Shown piece after piece: positions 1 through 5,248 of a stretch of 5,248 nt of DNA. The stretch's first letter is position 1. Each line of letters starts with the position of its first letter. The translations under genes were made by a program, and so were the position numbers. The DNA is taken from NCBI GenBank assembly GCA_021205585.1, contig JAJPXI010000156.1:1-5248 (forward strand). The letters are read 5' to 3'. The stretch comes from Oscillospiraceae bacterium (GTDB lineage: Bacteria > Bacillota > Clostridia > Oscillospirales > Oscillospiraceae). A model generated the notes under the pieces. The model did not search any database, had not been told where the DNA came from, and worked only from the letters and a program-made list of their open reading frames with translations.

Positions 1-50
1 CACCGCCCGGAGACGGCCACCATCGCCGTCCAGATTATCCCCATCGCCAT
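1..50 (-). CDS. Probable 5' end of an unidentified minus-strand gene (partial)
   Basis: Reading leftward from an ATG at 50-48, the frame stays open to the window edge and gives 16 residues (MAMGIIWTAMVAVSGR). These are hydrophobic and could begin a membrane-inserted protein. A purine-rich ribosome binding site, GGAGAGGGG, lies at 68-60 on the minus strand, nine bases before that ATG. Two further in-frame ATGs (44-42 and 23-21) make the exact start uncertain. If real, the gene is divergent from the abrB-like gene and shares its upstream region. Too little is visible to name a family. The hydrophobic IIWTAM start loosely resembles small membrane proteins such as spore maturation proteins, but that is only an impression. 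The plus strand also has a short open frame here ending in TGA at 76-78, so a gene 3' end on the other strand is not excluded. Confidence 0.4.
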   Translation of the reverse strand, partial: MAMGIIWTAMVAVSGR

Positions 51-117
51 AGTGCCGCGCCCCTCTCCAATAGATTGATCCTCTCCCATCCTACGCCCGG
101 CTGGACAGGGATATGCC

Positions 118-130
118 TTGGGCAGCCCAA
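118..130. repeat. Short inverted repeat (possible operator)
   Basis: TTGGGC-A-GCCCAA is a perfect 6-bp inverted repeat around one central base. The loop is too small for an RNA hairpin, so if it is functional it would be a protein-binding dyad. It lies about 70 bases upstream of the -35 element of the rightward promoter and about 70 bases upstream of the leftward start. A chance occurrence is quite possible. Confidence 0.3.
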
Positions 131-156
131 TTTCGGCAAAAAGAAACACGGTATGA

Positions 157-187
157 GGGAATCTACAAATGTTCACAAAAAATTCCC
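157..187. repeat. Inverted repeat GGGAAT...ATTCCC upstream of the -35 box
   Basis: The 6-base arms at 157-162 and 182-187 are perfectly complementary and separated by 19 AT-rich bases. The right arm ends ten bases before the -35 hexamer at 198, a usual position for a regulator site. The AT-rich spacer is the sort of DNA AbrB-type proteins bind, and B. subtilis AbrB represses its own gene, so autoregulation here is a reasonable but unproven inference. Confidence 0.3.
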
Positions 188-197
188 ACCTTTCCTG

Positions 198-226
198 TTG
201 ACAAAGGGCATATTTTCGATTAAAAT
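198..226 (+). promoter_or_regulatory. Sigma-A type promoter for the abrB-like gene
   Basis: The -35 hexamer TTGACA (198-203) matches the housekeeping consensus exactly. The -10 hexamer TAAAAT (221-226) differs at one base, and the spacer is the optimal 17 bases. Transcription should start near 232-234, leaving about 166 nt before the AbrB ATG. It is the only strong promoter I see in the window. It may also supply the transporter gene by read-through of the terminator at 655-697. Confidence 0.82.
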
Positions 227-398
227 GTTATCCGTAAGCTTCATAGGAGTCCCTTAATTGCCATATCAAGCCGCTTTTCATGGGCCCGTACGCCGGGCAT
301 TCCCCCGCCTGCCGCTATTCCGGCGCGGAACTCCCCGGCGACTGGAGGGGCAAGCCGGAGCTTCTGTGAAAGACCGAATTCAAAAAACAGGAGTGAGT

Positions 399-644
399 AT
401 GATGAAATCAACCGGAATCGTACGTAAGGTAGACGAACTGGGCCGGATCGTCCTTCCCATCGAACTGCGCCGCACCATGAACATCGCGGAGCGCGACCCC
501 CTGGAAATCTATGTGGAAGGCCCATGCATCATCATGAAGAAGTACGAAATTTCCTGCGTGTTCTGCGGCAACAGCGAGGACGTCAAGGACTTCAAGGACA
601 AGTGCATCTGCGCCGACTGCCTGAAGGAACTGACTCAGCAGTAA
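399..644 (+). CDS. AbrB/SpoVT-family DNA-binding transcriptional regulator with Cys-rich C-terminal tail
   Basis: This 81-residue protein has the N-terminal swapped-hairpin (SpoVT-AbrB) domain of transition-state regulators at residues 3-48. It begins KSTGIVRKVDELGRIVLP, almost the B. subtilis AbrB sequence. Arginines 9, 16, 24 and 25 match the DNA-contacting arginines of AbrB. AbrB-type proteins are dimeric or tetrameric cytoplasmic regulators that bind flexible AT-rich DNA. The C-terminal half is not AbrB-like. It carries C53-x2-C56 and C71-x2-C74 with an extra C69, a zinc-knuckle-like layout, so metal binding is inferred. The start is placed at 399 (or the adjacent ATG at 402) because AGGAG at 389-393 is correctly spaced and the homologous domain begins there. 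The frame is open upstream, with a TTG at 258 also preceded by AGGAG (245-249), so a 128-residue extended form is possible but less likely. A strong promoter lies upstream and a terminator directly downstream. Confidence 0.94.
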   Translation: MMKSTGIVRKVDELGRIVLPIELRRTMNIAERDPLEIYVEGPCIIMKKYEISCVFCGNSEDVKDFKDKCICADCLKELTQQ

Positions 645-654
645 GCGCCGGCAC

Positions 655-697
655 AAAAACAGGGCCTTCCCCCTCCGGGGGCGGGTTCTGTTTTTTT
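655..697 (+). terminator. Intrinsic terminator after the abrB-like gene
   Basis: Starting 11 bases after the stop codon, a long hairpin forms. An outer stem pairs AAAACAG (656-662) with CTGTTTT (688-694), a central part includes G-U pairs, and an inner stem pairs CCCCC (669-673) with GGGGG (677-681) around a 3-nt loop. The right arm runs into a run of seven T (691-697). The A-run on the left side could make it work in the leftward direction as well. Confidence 0.85.
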
Positions 698-702
698 CCC
701 TC

Positions 703-721
703 GCCCGGCAGGCCGCCGGGC
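703..721 (+). other. Hairpin in the leader of the transporter gene
   Basis: GCCCGGC (703-709) and GCCGGGC (715-721) form a perfect 7-bp stem with a 5-nt loop. It lies just after the terminator and about 50 bases before the transporter start. No T-run follows, so it is not a terminator on its own. It could stabilise a processed or read-through transcript, or it could be incidental in GC-rich DNA. Confidence 0.45.
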
Positions 722-760
722 ATCGTATCCTCCGGACGCGGGGGTACGCCATCTGTCTCC

Positions 761-767
761 AGGAGGG
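761..767 (+). promoter_or_regulatory. Ribosome binding site of the transporter gene
   Basis: AGGAGGG is a full Shine-Dalgarno match ending six bases before the ATG at 774. It fixes the start of the long reading frame and predicts efficient translation. No convincing -35/-10 pair is visible between the terminator (ending 697) and this site. Confidence 0.85.
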
Positions 768-773
768 AACGCT

Positions 774-3700
774 ATGCGTAAAATTGCCGGCGCGATCGTC
801 GGCGCCCGAACATGGGTGCTTGCCGCCGTGGTATTTCTGGCTGCGGTGTGTGCGTTTTTGATACCCAAGGTAGAAATTATCACCGACATGAGCGAATACC
901 TCCCCGACGACTCTTCCATGCGCCAGGGGCTGGACATTATGGAGGAGCAGTTCCCCGACGCGGAGACCTCCAACACCATCCGCGTCATGTTCACCGGCCT
1001 GCCGGAGGAGGAAAAGCAGGAGGTGCTGGCCCGGCTGGAGGCGCTGCCCAATGTGGGTTCGGTCAGCTTTGATCTGGAGAGCGGAGACTACAACGCCGGG
1101 GATTACACTCTGTACATTCTCAACATTCCTTACGACTACAACACCGATGAGATGGACGCCGCGGATGACGCGCTGACGGACGGCTTTTCCGGCTATTACG
1201 ACATGGTGTACAGCGTGGACGACGACTCCCCCGCCTCCATGCTGCCCATGTGGATTATCGCCTTGGCCGTGGTCATCGTGCTGGTGGTGCTGCTGATTAT
1301 GAGCGCGTCCTGGCTGGAGCCGGTTTTGTTCCTCATTACCATCGGCCTGGCCATCGTCATCAACATGGGCACCAACCTGATTTTGGGCAGCGTATCCCAG
1401 ATTACCTACTCCATCGCCGCCATTTTGCAGCTGGCCCTGTCCATGGACTACTCCATTATGCTCATGGAGTATTACAGCCGGGAGCGCCGGGATCGCCGCC
1501 CCTCCCAGGCCATGAAACAGGCCCTGGCCAAGGCCTTGACCCCGGTGGCCAGCAGCTCCATCACCACGGTGGTGGGCCTGCTGATGTTGGTTTTCATGAG
1601 CTTCAAAATCGGCGTGGACATGGGAATCGTGCTGGCCAAGGGGGTTTTCATCAGTCTTTTGTGCGTGTTCACCGCCCTGCCCGCCCTGATTGTCCTGTGC
1701 GACGGCGGGATTCAAAAAACCCGCAAGCCGGTTCCCAAAATCCCCATGGCCTGGATGGCCCGCTTCAGCCACCGGTTCCGCTATGTGGTACTGGGGGTGT
1801 TCGTGGTGCTGTTCGCCGGAGTGCTTCTGCTGAAGGGGAACACGGAGATTTCCTATACCCTGACCGCCTCCTCGGAAATCGACGAGGTGTTCGGAGAGGA
1901 CAACAGCATCGTACTGATTTACCGCAACGAGGACGAGGACGCCGTGACCCAGCTGGCCCAGGCCCTGGAGCAGGAGGATGGAGTGAAAAGCGCCGCCAAC
2001 TACACCTCCTCCTTGGGACAGAGTTACACTGCCGCCGAGCTGTCTGATGCCCTGGCGGAGATGGACAGCGGCATCGACCTGGACGAGACCCTGCTGGAGC
2101 TGCTGTACTACGAGTATTTTGACGCAGCGCTGTATGACATGACCGCCGGGAATTTTCTGGACTTTTTGACCGGTCAGGTGCTGGAAAACGAAACTTTTTC
2201 CCAGTACCTGGATGGCGACGTCCTGGGGAATTCTGAGGAATTGGCCCGGTTCTCCAATGCTGAAACGCTGACCAGCTTCATGACCATAGGGGAGCTGGCC
2301 GAGTTTTTCGAGTTGGACGAGGACGCGGTGGAGCAGCTGCTGTTGTATTACTATATCCAGTACGGCGGCGTCTCCGCCGGAACCATGACTCTGTCCGGCT
2401 TTACGAATTTTGTCCTCAACGAGGTGGCCGAGAGTGAGGACTACGGCTCCCTGCTGGACGGGAGCGCCCTGTCGGAGCTGGAGACCTTACAGACCTTTAC
2501 CGACGCCCGCGCCATGATCCGGGTGATGGACTGCTCCTCCCTGGCCGCCCTGCTGGGACTGGACGAGGACGGCATGGCCCTGGTGTTCATCTATTACTAT
2601 GCCAGTTCCTCCTACGATCCGGGAACACTGACCCTGACGGAATTTATCCAGCTTGCCAACGCGGCGGCGGCGGACGAAACCCTGGGCGCCTATTTTGACG
2701 AGGCTTCCCTCGCCCAACTCGCCTCCCTGTCCCAGCTGACCGACCCGGTGGTGCTGCAAACCCCGATGGGCAGCCAGCAGGTGGCCGCCGTCCTGGGCCT
2801 GGACGAGACGCTGACGGAGCAGCTGTTCCAGCTCTATGCCCTCCAAAGCGCCCAGGCGGAACAAGCCGAGACGGAAGAATCTGCCCAGACAGAGGAAACC
2901 GAAGAGGAAGGCTCCGAAGAAACTTCCCAGGCAGAGGAAACTGAAGCGGAAGAGTCCGAAGAAACCGCTCAGGCGGAGGAAGCCGGGGCGGAAACCGTCT
3001 CCGAAACCCTGACCATGTCCCTGTGGGACTTTGTCAGCTTTCTGGAGGAGGATATCCTGTCCAATCCCCTGTACGCTGCCTATTTTGACGAGGCGGCCCA
3101 GGCCCAGATGGACAACCTGTACGCCCTGATGGGCCTGGCCCTATCCGGAGAAAGCTACTCTTACAGTGAGATGGCCCAGATCGTGGAGATGGACGAGGAC
3201 GCCCTGCGCCTGCTATACACCTACGGCGCGGCCCAAACGCAGCTGGACACCTGGCGGCTCTCCCCCCGGACGGCGGTGAATTTCCTGGTCAGCCAGGGCG
3301 ACGCCGGCCTGCTGACCGCCAGCCAGCTCTCCCAGCTGACCACCCTCCAGAGCGTCATCGAAAGCGCTGTGGCGGGCACGGCCTACACCCCCGCCCAACT
3401 GGCCCAGCTGCTGGGGATGGAGGAAGCCCAAGCCCGGCAAGTATTTTTGCTTTACATCAGCACCCATGGGGATATTAGCGGCTGGGGGATGTCCGCGCAG
3501 AGCTTTCTCGGCTTCCTGGTGGACGATGTGCTCAGGGACGAAAATTTGTCCGGCCAGTTTACCCAGGAGTCCGCCCAGGAACTGGCCGCCGTCAGAACCC
3601 TGGTTGACGCGGTGGTGTCCGGCACGGCTTACAACGCCCAGGAGATGTCCCAGCTGTTCAGCGGCCTGAGCGAAGAGATGGACGAGGAAACCGCGGAGCT

Positions 3701-4565
3701 GCTGTACCTGTACTACGCCAGCGCGAATTACAGCGACAGCGCCTGGTCCATGACCCTGACGGAGCTCCTGGAATTCATTTCCGTACGGCTGTCCGCGGAT
3801 GATCGGTTCTCCCCCTGGCTGGACCAGGATCTGCTGGACACGGTGGAGGACGCCCGCCAGCAGTTGGCGGACGCCGCTGTTCAGCTTCAGGGCAGCGACT
3901 ACTCCCGCCTGGTGCTGACCACCACCCTGCCCATGGAGTCCGAGGAGACCACCGCCTTTTTGGACGAGCTGAACCAGGCGCTGGAGGACGGGCTAACGGG
4001 GGACTATTACCTGATTGGTAACTCCCCCATGGCCTGGGAAATGGCCCAGAGCTTTGACGCGGAGCTGAACAAGATCACCCTGCTGACCGCCCTGGCCATT
4101 TTCCTGGTGGTGCTGATTTCCTTCCGCTCCCTGGCCATCCCCGTGCTGCTGGTGCTGCTGATTCAGACGGCGGTTTACGCCACCATGGTCATCATGAACC
4201 TGCAGGGGCAGAGCATGTACTACCTGGCGCTTTTAATCGTGCAGAGTATTCTGATGGGGGCTACCATCGACTACGGCATTTTGTTCACCAACTACTACCG
4301 GACGAACCGCCGCTCCATGGGCATGAAAGCCTCCCTGCTAGGGGCCTACGTCTCCTCCATCCAGACCATCCTGACCTCCGGCCTGATTATCGTGCTGGCC
4401 ACCGCCATTTTGGGCTACGCCTTTTCCGACCTGACCATCCGGCAGATTTGCCACACCATCGCCAAGGGCGCGGCCTGCTCCATCCTGCTGATCCTCTTTG
4501 TCCTGCCCGGCGTGCTGGCCAGCTTTGACAGACTGGTGACCGGCCGCCGCCGGAAAAAGGAATAG
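774..4565 (+). CDS. MMPL/RND-superfamily transporter with a giant repeat-bearing second extracytoplasmic loop
   Basis: This 1263-residue membrane protein has the MMPL plan. TM1 (about 14-31) is followed by a 126-residue outer loop starting with the DMSEYLP motif, then TM2-TM6 (about 159-178, 181-203, 209-232, 258-278, 284-308) and TM7 (337-353). A very long outer loop (354-1098) precedes TM8-TM12 (about 1101-1117, 1121-1141, 1150-1173, 1192-1215, 1227-1248) and a basic cytoplasmic tail ending RRRKKE. Asp225-Tyr226 in TM4 and Asp1166-Tyr1167 in TM10 match the Asp-Tyr pairs that relay protons in mycobacterial MmpL3, so proton-driven export is likely. The substrate is unknown; the family moves lipids, drugs and hydrophobic molecules. 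Without its repeat block (418-1037) it would be about 640 residues, near ordinary Firmicute MMPL proteins. The block holds seven units of about 80 residues and an acidic tract (693-745). It sits in the middle of the second porter-like subdomain, whose flanking strands are NSIVLIYR (377-384) and SRLVLTTTLP (from 1044). The gene lies downstream of the abrB-like gene on the same strand. Family assignment is firm; the role of the repeats is not known to me. Confidence 0.95.
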   Translation: MRKIAGAIVGARTWVLAAVVFLAAVCAFLIPKVEIITDMSEYLPDDSSMRQGLDIMEEQFPDAETSNTIRVMFTGLPEEEKQEVLARLEALPNVGSVSFDLESGDYNAGDYTLYILNIPYDYNTDEMDAADDALTDGFSGYYDMVYSVDDDSPASMLPMWIIALAVVIVLVVLLIMSASWLEPVLFLITIGLAIVINMGTNLILGSVSQITYSIAAILQLALSMDYSIMLMEYYSRERRDRRPSQAMKQALAKALTPVASSSITTVVGLLMLVFMSFKIGVDMGIVLAKGVFISLLCVFTALPALIVLCDGGIQKTRKPVPKIPMAWMARFSHRFRYVVLGVFVVLFAGVLLLKGNTEISYTLTASSEIDEVFGEDNSIVLIYRNEDEDAVTQLAQALEQEDGVKSAANYTSSLGQSYTAAELSDALAEMDSGIDLDETLLELLYYEYFDAALYDMTAGNFLDFLTGQVLENETFSQYLDGDVLGNSEELARFSNAETLTSFMTIGELAEFFELDEDAVEQLLLYYYIQYGGVSAGTMTLSGFTNFVLNEVAESEDYGSLLDGSALSELETLQTFTDARAMIRVMDCSSLAALLGLDEDGMALVFIYYYASSSYDPGTLTLTEFIQLANAAAADETLGAYFDEASLAQLASLSQLTDPVVLQTPMGSQQVAAVLGLDETLTEQLFQLYALQSAQAEQAETEESAQTEETEEEGSEETSQAEETEAEESEETAQAEEAGAETVSETLTMSLWDFVSFLEEDILSNPLYAAYFDEAAQAQMDNLYALMGLALSGESYSYSEMAQIVEMDEDALRLLYTYGAAQTQLDTWRLSPRTAVNFLVSQGDAGLLTASQLSQLTTLQSVIESAVAGTAYTPAQLAQLLGMEEAQARQVFLLYISTHGDISGWGMSAQSFLGFLVDDVLRDENLSGQFTQESAQELAAVRTLVDAVVSGTAYNAQEMSQLFSGLSEEMDEETAELLYLYYASANYSDSAWSMTLTELLEFISVRLSADDRFSPWLDQDLLDTVEDARQQLADAAVQLQGSDYSRLVLTTTLPMESEETTAFLDELNQALEDGLTGDYYLIGNSPMAWEMAQSFDAELNKITLLTALAIFLVVLISFRSLAIPVLLVLLIQTAVYATMVIMNLQGQSMYYLALLIVQSILMGATIDYGILFTNYYRTNRRSMGMKASLLGAYVSSIQTILTSGLIIVLATAILGYAFSDLTIRQICHTIAKGAACSILLILFVLPGVLASFDRLVTGRRRKKE
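2025..3884 (+). repeat. Seven degenerate tandem protein repeats of about 80 residues within the transporter
   Basis: The units by residue are 418-502, 503-584, 585-664, 665-794, 795-870, 871-952 and 953-1037; in bases they start at 2025, 2280, 2526, 2766, 3156, 3384 and 3630. Each opens with Met or Tyr, then a helix ending in a short acidic motif (such as LAALLGLDED, LAQLLGMEE, MAQIVEMDED). A Tyr-rich helix follows (LLLYYY, VFIYYY, LLYTY, VFLLY, LLYLYY). About ten residues later comes a segment such as TMTLSGF, TLTLTEF, LTMSLWDF or SMTLTELLEF. A Leu-rich helix, often with an aromatic-Asp pair (YFDEA), closes the unit. The likely fold is an all-helical solenoid-like array outside the membrane. 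Unit boundaries are approximate and were set by eye. Confidence 0.85.
2850..3008 (+). repeat. Acidic low-complexity tract with a 42-bp tandem micro-repeat
   Basis: Residues 693-745 contain 22 Glu and no Lys or Arg, with Ala, Gln, Thr and Ser filling the rest. A 14-residue period is visible. Residues 710-723 (bases 2901-2942) and 724-737 (2943-2984) are tandem copies matching at 33 of 42 bases, preceded by a partial copy at 701-709 (2874-2900). Glu is coded GAA 16 times and GAG 6 times, whereas the rest of the gene appears to favour GAG. The tract splits the fourth repeat unit between its Tyr-containing helix and its LTMSLWDF segment. It is probably disordered and surface-exposed. Confidence 0.85.
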
Positions 4566-4674
4566 CGCCGGGAGCAGCCGCGAAAACAATGACGACAACA
4601 ACGCACAAAGCGGGCTGTGGTGTTTTGCCGCGCTGTGCGGTGTTGCCTCAAACACTTTTTCATGAGAATCAGTA

Positions 4675-4723
4675 TGAAAGGCCCCGGCGAGCCGAACCTG
4701 GCTCGCCGGGGCCTTTCATTTTT
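4675..4723 (+). terminator. Strong intrinsic terminator between convergent genes
   Basis: A perfect 19-bp GC-rich stem (4675-4693 with 4700-4718) closes a 6-nt loop, GAACCT, and is followed by five T (4719-4723). It lies 109 bases after the transporter stop and 14 bases beyond the stop of the convergent amidase gene. The T-run serves rightward transcription. On the minus strand the stem ends in UUUCAU without a proper T-run, so it would be a weaker terminator there, though the stem could still protect that mRNA's 3' end. Confidence 0.92.
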
Positions 4724-4737
4724 GTCCGCCTCCCCCC

Positions 4738-5248
4738 CTATCCGGCACCGTCCGGCTGGGCGGAGAGGCTTTCCAGGTAGGCAAAATAGCCCCCCGCCAG
4801 GGCCGCCGCCAGCTTGGTCTGGTATTCCGGGGACTGGAGCAGAGTGTCCTCCTCCGGGTTGGACAGAAAGCCGCACTCCACCAGGACAGCCCGGCAGGAG
4901 ATGTGGTTCATCAGGTAAACCGCGTCGGAGATGGCCGCTGCCGCCCTGTCGTTGTCCGGGTCGATGGCCGCGCGCAGGGTTTCCTGCATGATTTCCGCCA
5001 GAGGGCGGCTCAGCTCCCCGTTGGCGTAGAACACCTGGGCACCGGAGTACCGGCTGTCGGTATAGGTGTTCTGGTGGATGCTGATTAAAATGGGATTATC
5101 CAGGGCCTCGACGGCGGCCACCCGGTTTTGCAGGTCGGAGACCTTCTTTTCGTGCAGAGTAACGGCGGAATCATCGTGCAGGGAAATATCGCTATCCCGC
5201 AGCAGCACCGCGTCCACCCCGTACAGGCCGAAAATGCTGTCCAGCTTC
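4738..5248 (-). CDS. N-acetylmuramoyl-L-alanine amidase, CwlD-like (N-terminus outside the window)
   Basis: The visible 169 residues are the C-terminal part of an Amidase_3-family enzyme. These zinc-dependent enzymes cut the bond between N-acetylmuramic acid and L-alanine in peptidoglycan. The zinc-ligand motif ISIHQN (His codon at 5076-5074) is followed by a YSGAQVFY segment. The motif LVECGFLSNPEE carries the catalytic glutamate (codon at 4878-4876). SGAQ, YLM and the GFLSNP motif resemble B. subtilis CwlD, the spore-cortex amidase that helps make muramic-delta-lactam, so a role in sporulation is likely but not certain. The frame is open to the window edge and reads KLDSIFGLYGVDAVLLRDSD. 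The GTG at 5217 is therefore internal, and the upstream part with DPGHGG and the first metal ligands is off the window. The protein ends shortly after the final helix. It is convergent with the transporter. It could also be a general autolysin of the same family. Confidence 0.93.
   Translation of the reverse strand, partial: KLDSIFGLYGVDAVLLRDSDISLHDDSAVTLHEKKVSDLQNRVAAVEALDNPILISIHQNTYTDSRYSGAQVFYANGELSRPLAEIMQETLRAAIDPDNDRAAAAISDAVYLMNHISCRAVLVECGFLSNPEEDTLLQSPEYQTKLAAALAGGYFAYLESLSAQPDGAG

Larger units (their letters stand above)
51..398. other. Intergenic region and leader between the left-edge gene and the abrB-like gene
   Basis: No confident complete gene lies in these 348 bases. In order they hold a ribosome binding site for the leftward gene (68-60), a 13-base odd palindrome TTGGGCAGCCCAA (118-130), an AT-rich stretch with GGGAAT/ATTCCC arms (157-162 and 182-187), a sigma-A type promoter (198-226), and a GC-rich leader of about 166 nt to the AbrB start. 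The leader contains several possible short stems: GCCCG/CGGGC near 285-299, and TCCGGC with GCCGGA near 319-360. It also contains an in-frame TTG (258) and GTG (366), each preceded by a purine-rich Shine-Dalgarno-like sequence. I recognise no known riboswitch or T-box motif in it. Confidence 0.6.

Noticed and set aside
140..160. Possible sporulation-type -10 element (CATACCG on the minus strand) for the left-edge gene
   Set aside because: The match to sigma-E type promoters is partial and no clear -35 is present at the right spacing, so I cannot support it.
228..236. TTATCCGTA resembling a DnaA box
   Set aside because: It differs from TTATCCACA at two of nine positions, stands alone, and lies at the expected transcription start. 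There is no cluster of boxes.
408..1772. Long minus-strand open frame of 454 codons opposite the regulator and the transporter's N-terminal part
   Set aside because: Its product is His/Gln/Gly-rich with no domain or membrane pattern, which is typical of the antisense of GC-rich genes. It overlaps two confidently identified genes along its whole length, and I see no plausible start context.
1250..2047. Plus-strand alternative frame of 265 codons inside the transporter
   Set aside because: It is a shifted-frame shadow of the TM2-TM7 region, rich in Gly, Arg, His and Pro, with no recognisable motif. The transporter frame here carries clear membrane helices.
2544..2590. LDEDG-type acidic motif resembling an EF-hand calcium loop
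   Set aside because: The 12-residue spacing of Asp/Asn ligands and the closing Glu of an EF-hand are not met, and the other repeat units do not keep the Gly. The acidic residues look like helix caps of the repeat.
4589..4991. Small plus-strand open frames starting near 4589 and 4617
   Set aside because: They run through the terminator hairpin into the antisense of the amidase gene, and their products are Pro/Arg-rich with no domain. No ribosome binding site supports them.

Overview
The window is GC-rich, with compact genes and AGGAG-type ribosome binding sites. It encodes an AbrB-type regulator and a CwlD-like amidase. Together these point to a spore-forming-lineage Firmicute of class Clostridia, probably a gut Oscillospiraceae/Ruminococcaceae-type organism. 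That placement is inferred from base composition and gene content; no marker gene is present to fix it.

Layout from left to right. A probable gene start on the minus strand leaves the window at the left edge (1-50). Bases 51-398 hold no confident gene. They contain a near-consensus housekeeping promoter (TTGACA, 17-nt spacer, TAAAAT; 198-226), small inverted repeats upstream of it, and a leader of about 166 nt. Next comes a small AbrB/SpoVT-family DNA-binding regulator (399-644) whose usual C-terminal half is replaced by a cysteine-rich, zinc-knuckle-like tail. A strong intrinsic terminator follows (655-697). The window is dominated by one 1263-residue MMPL/RND-superfamily membrane transporter (774-4565). 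Beyond it are a 19-bp perfect hairpin terminator (4675-4723) and, convergent on the minus strand, the C-terminal 169 residues of an N-acetylmuramoyl-L-alanine amidase that begins beyond the right edge.

The most notable object is the transporter. It has a normal 12-helix MMPL plan, with an Asp-Tyr pair in TM4 and another in TM10. Its second extracytoplasmic loop, however, is about 745 residues long against about 125 for the first. The excess is a block of seven degenerate tandem repeats of about 80 residues (residues 418-1037), inserted in the middle of the second porter-like subdomain. The matching place in the first loop has only about ten residues. One repeat is interrupted by a 53-residue tract that has 22 Glu and no Lys or Arg and contains a 14-residue micro-repeat.

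How the genes may work together is inference. The regulator and transporter lie on the same strand, and no clear promoter is visible for the transporter, so partial read-through of the intervening terminator is a plausible way to couple them. The amidase is convergent and transcriptionally separate. Both it and the transporter act at the cell envelope, but the sequence shows no direct link between them.
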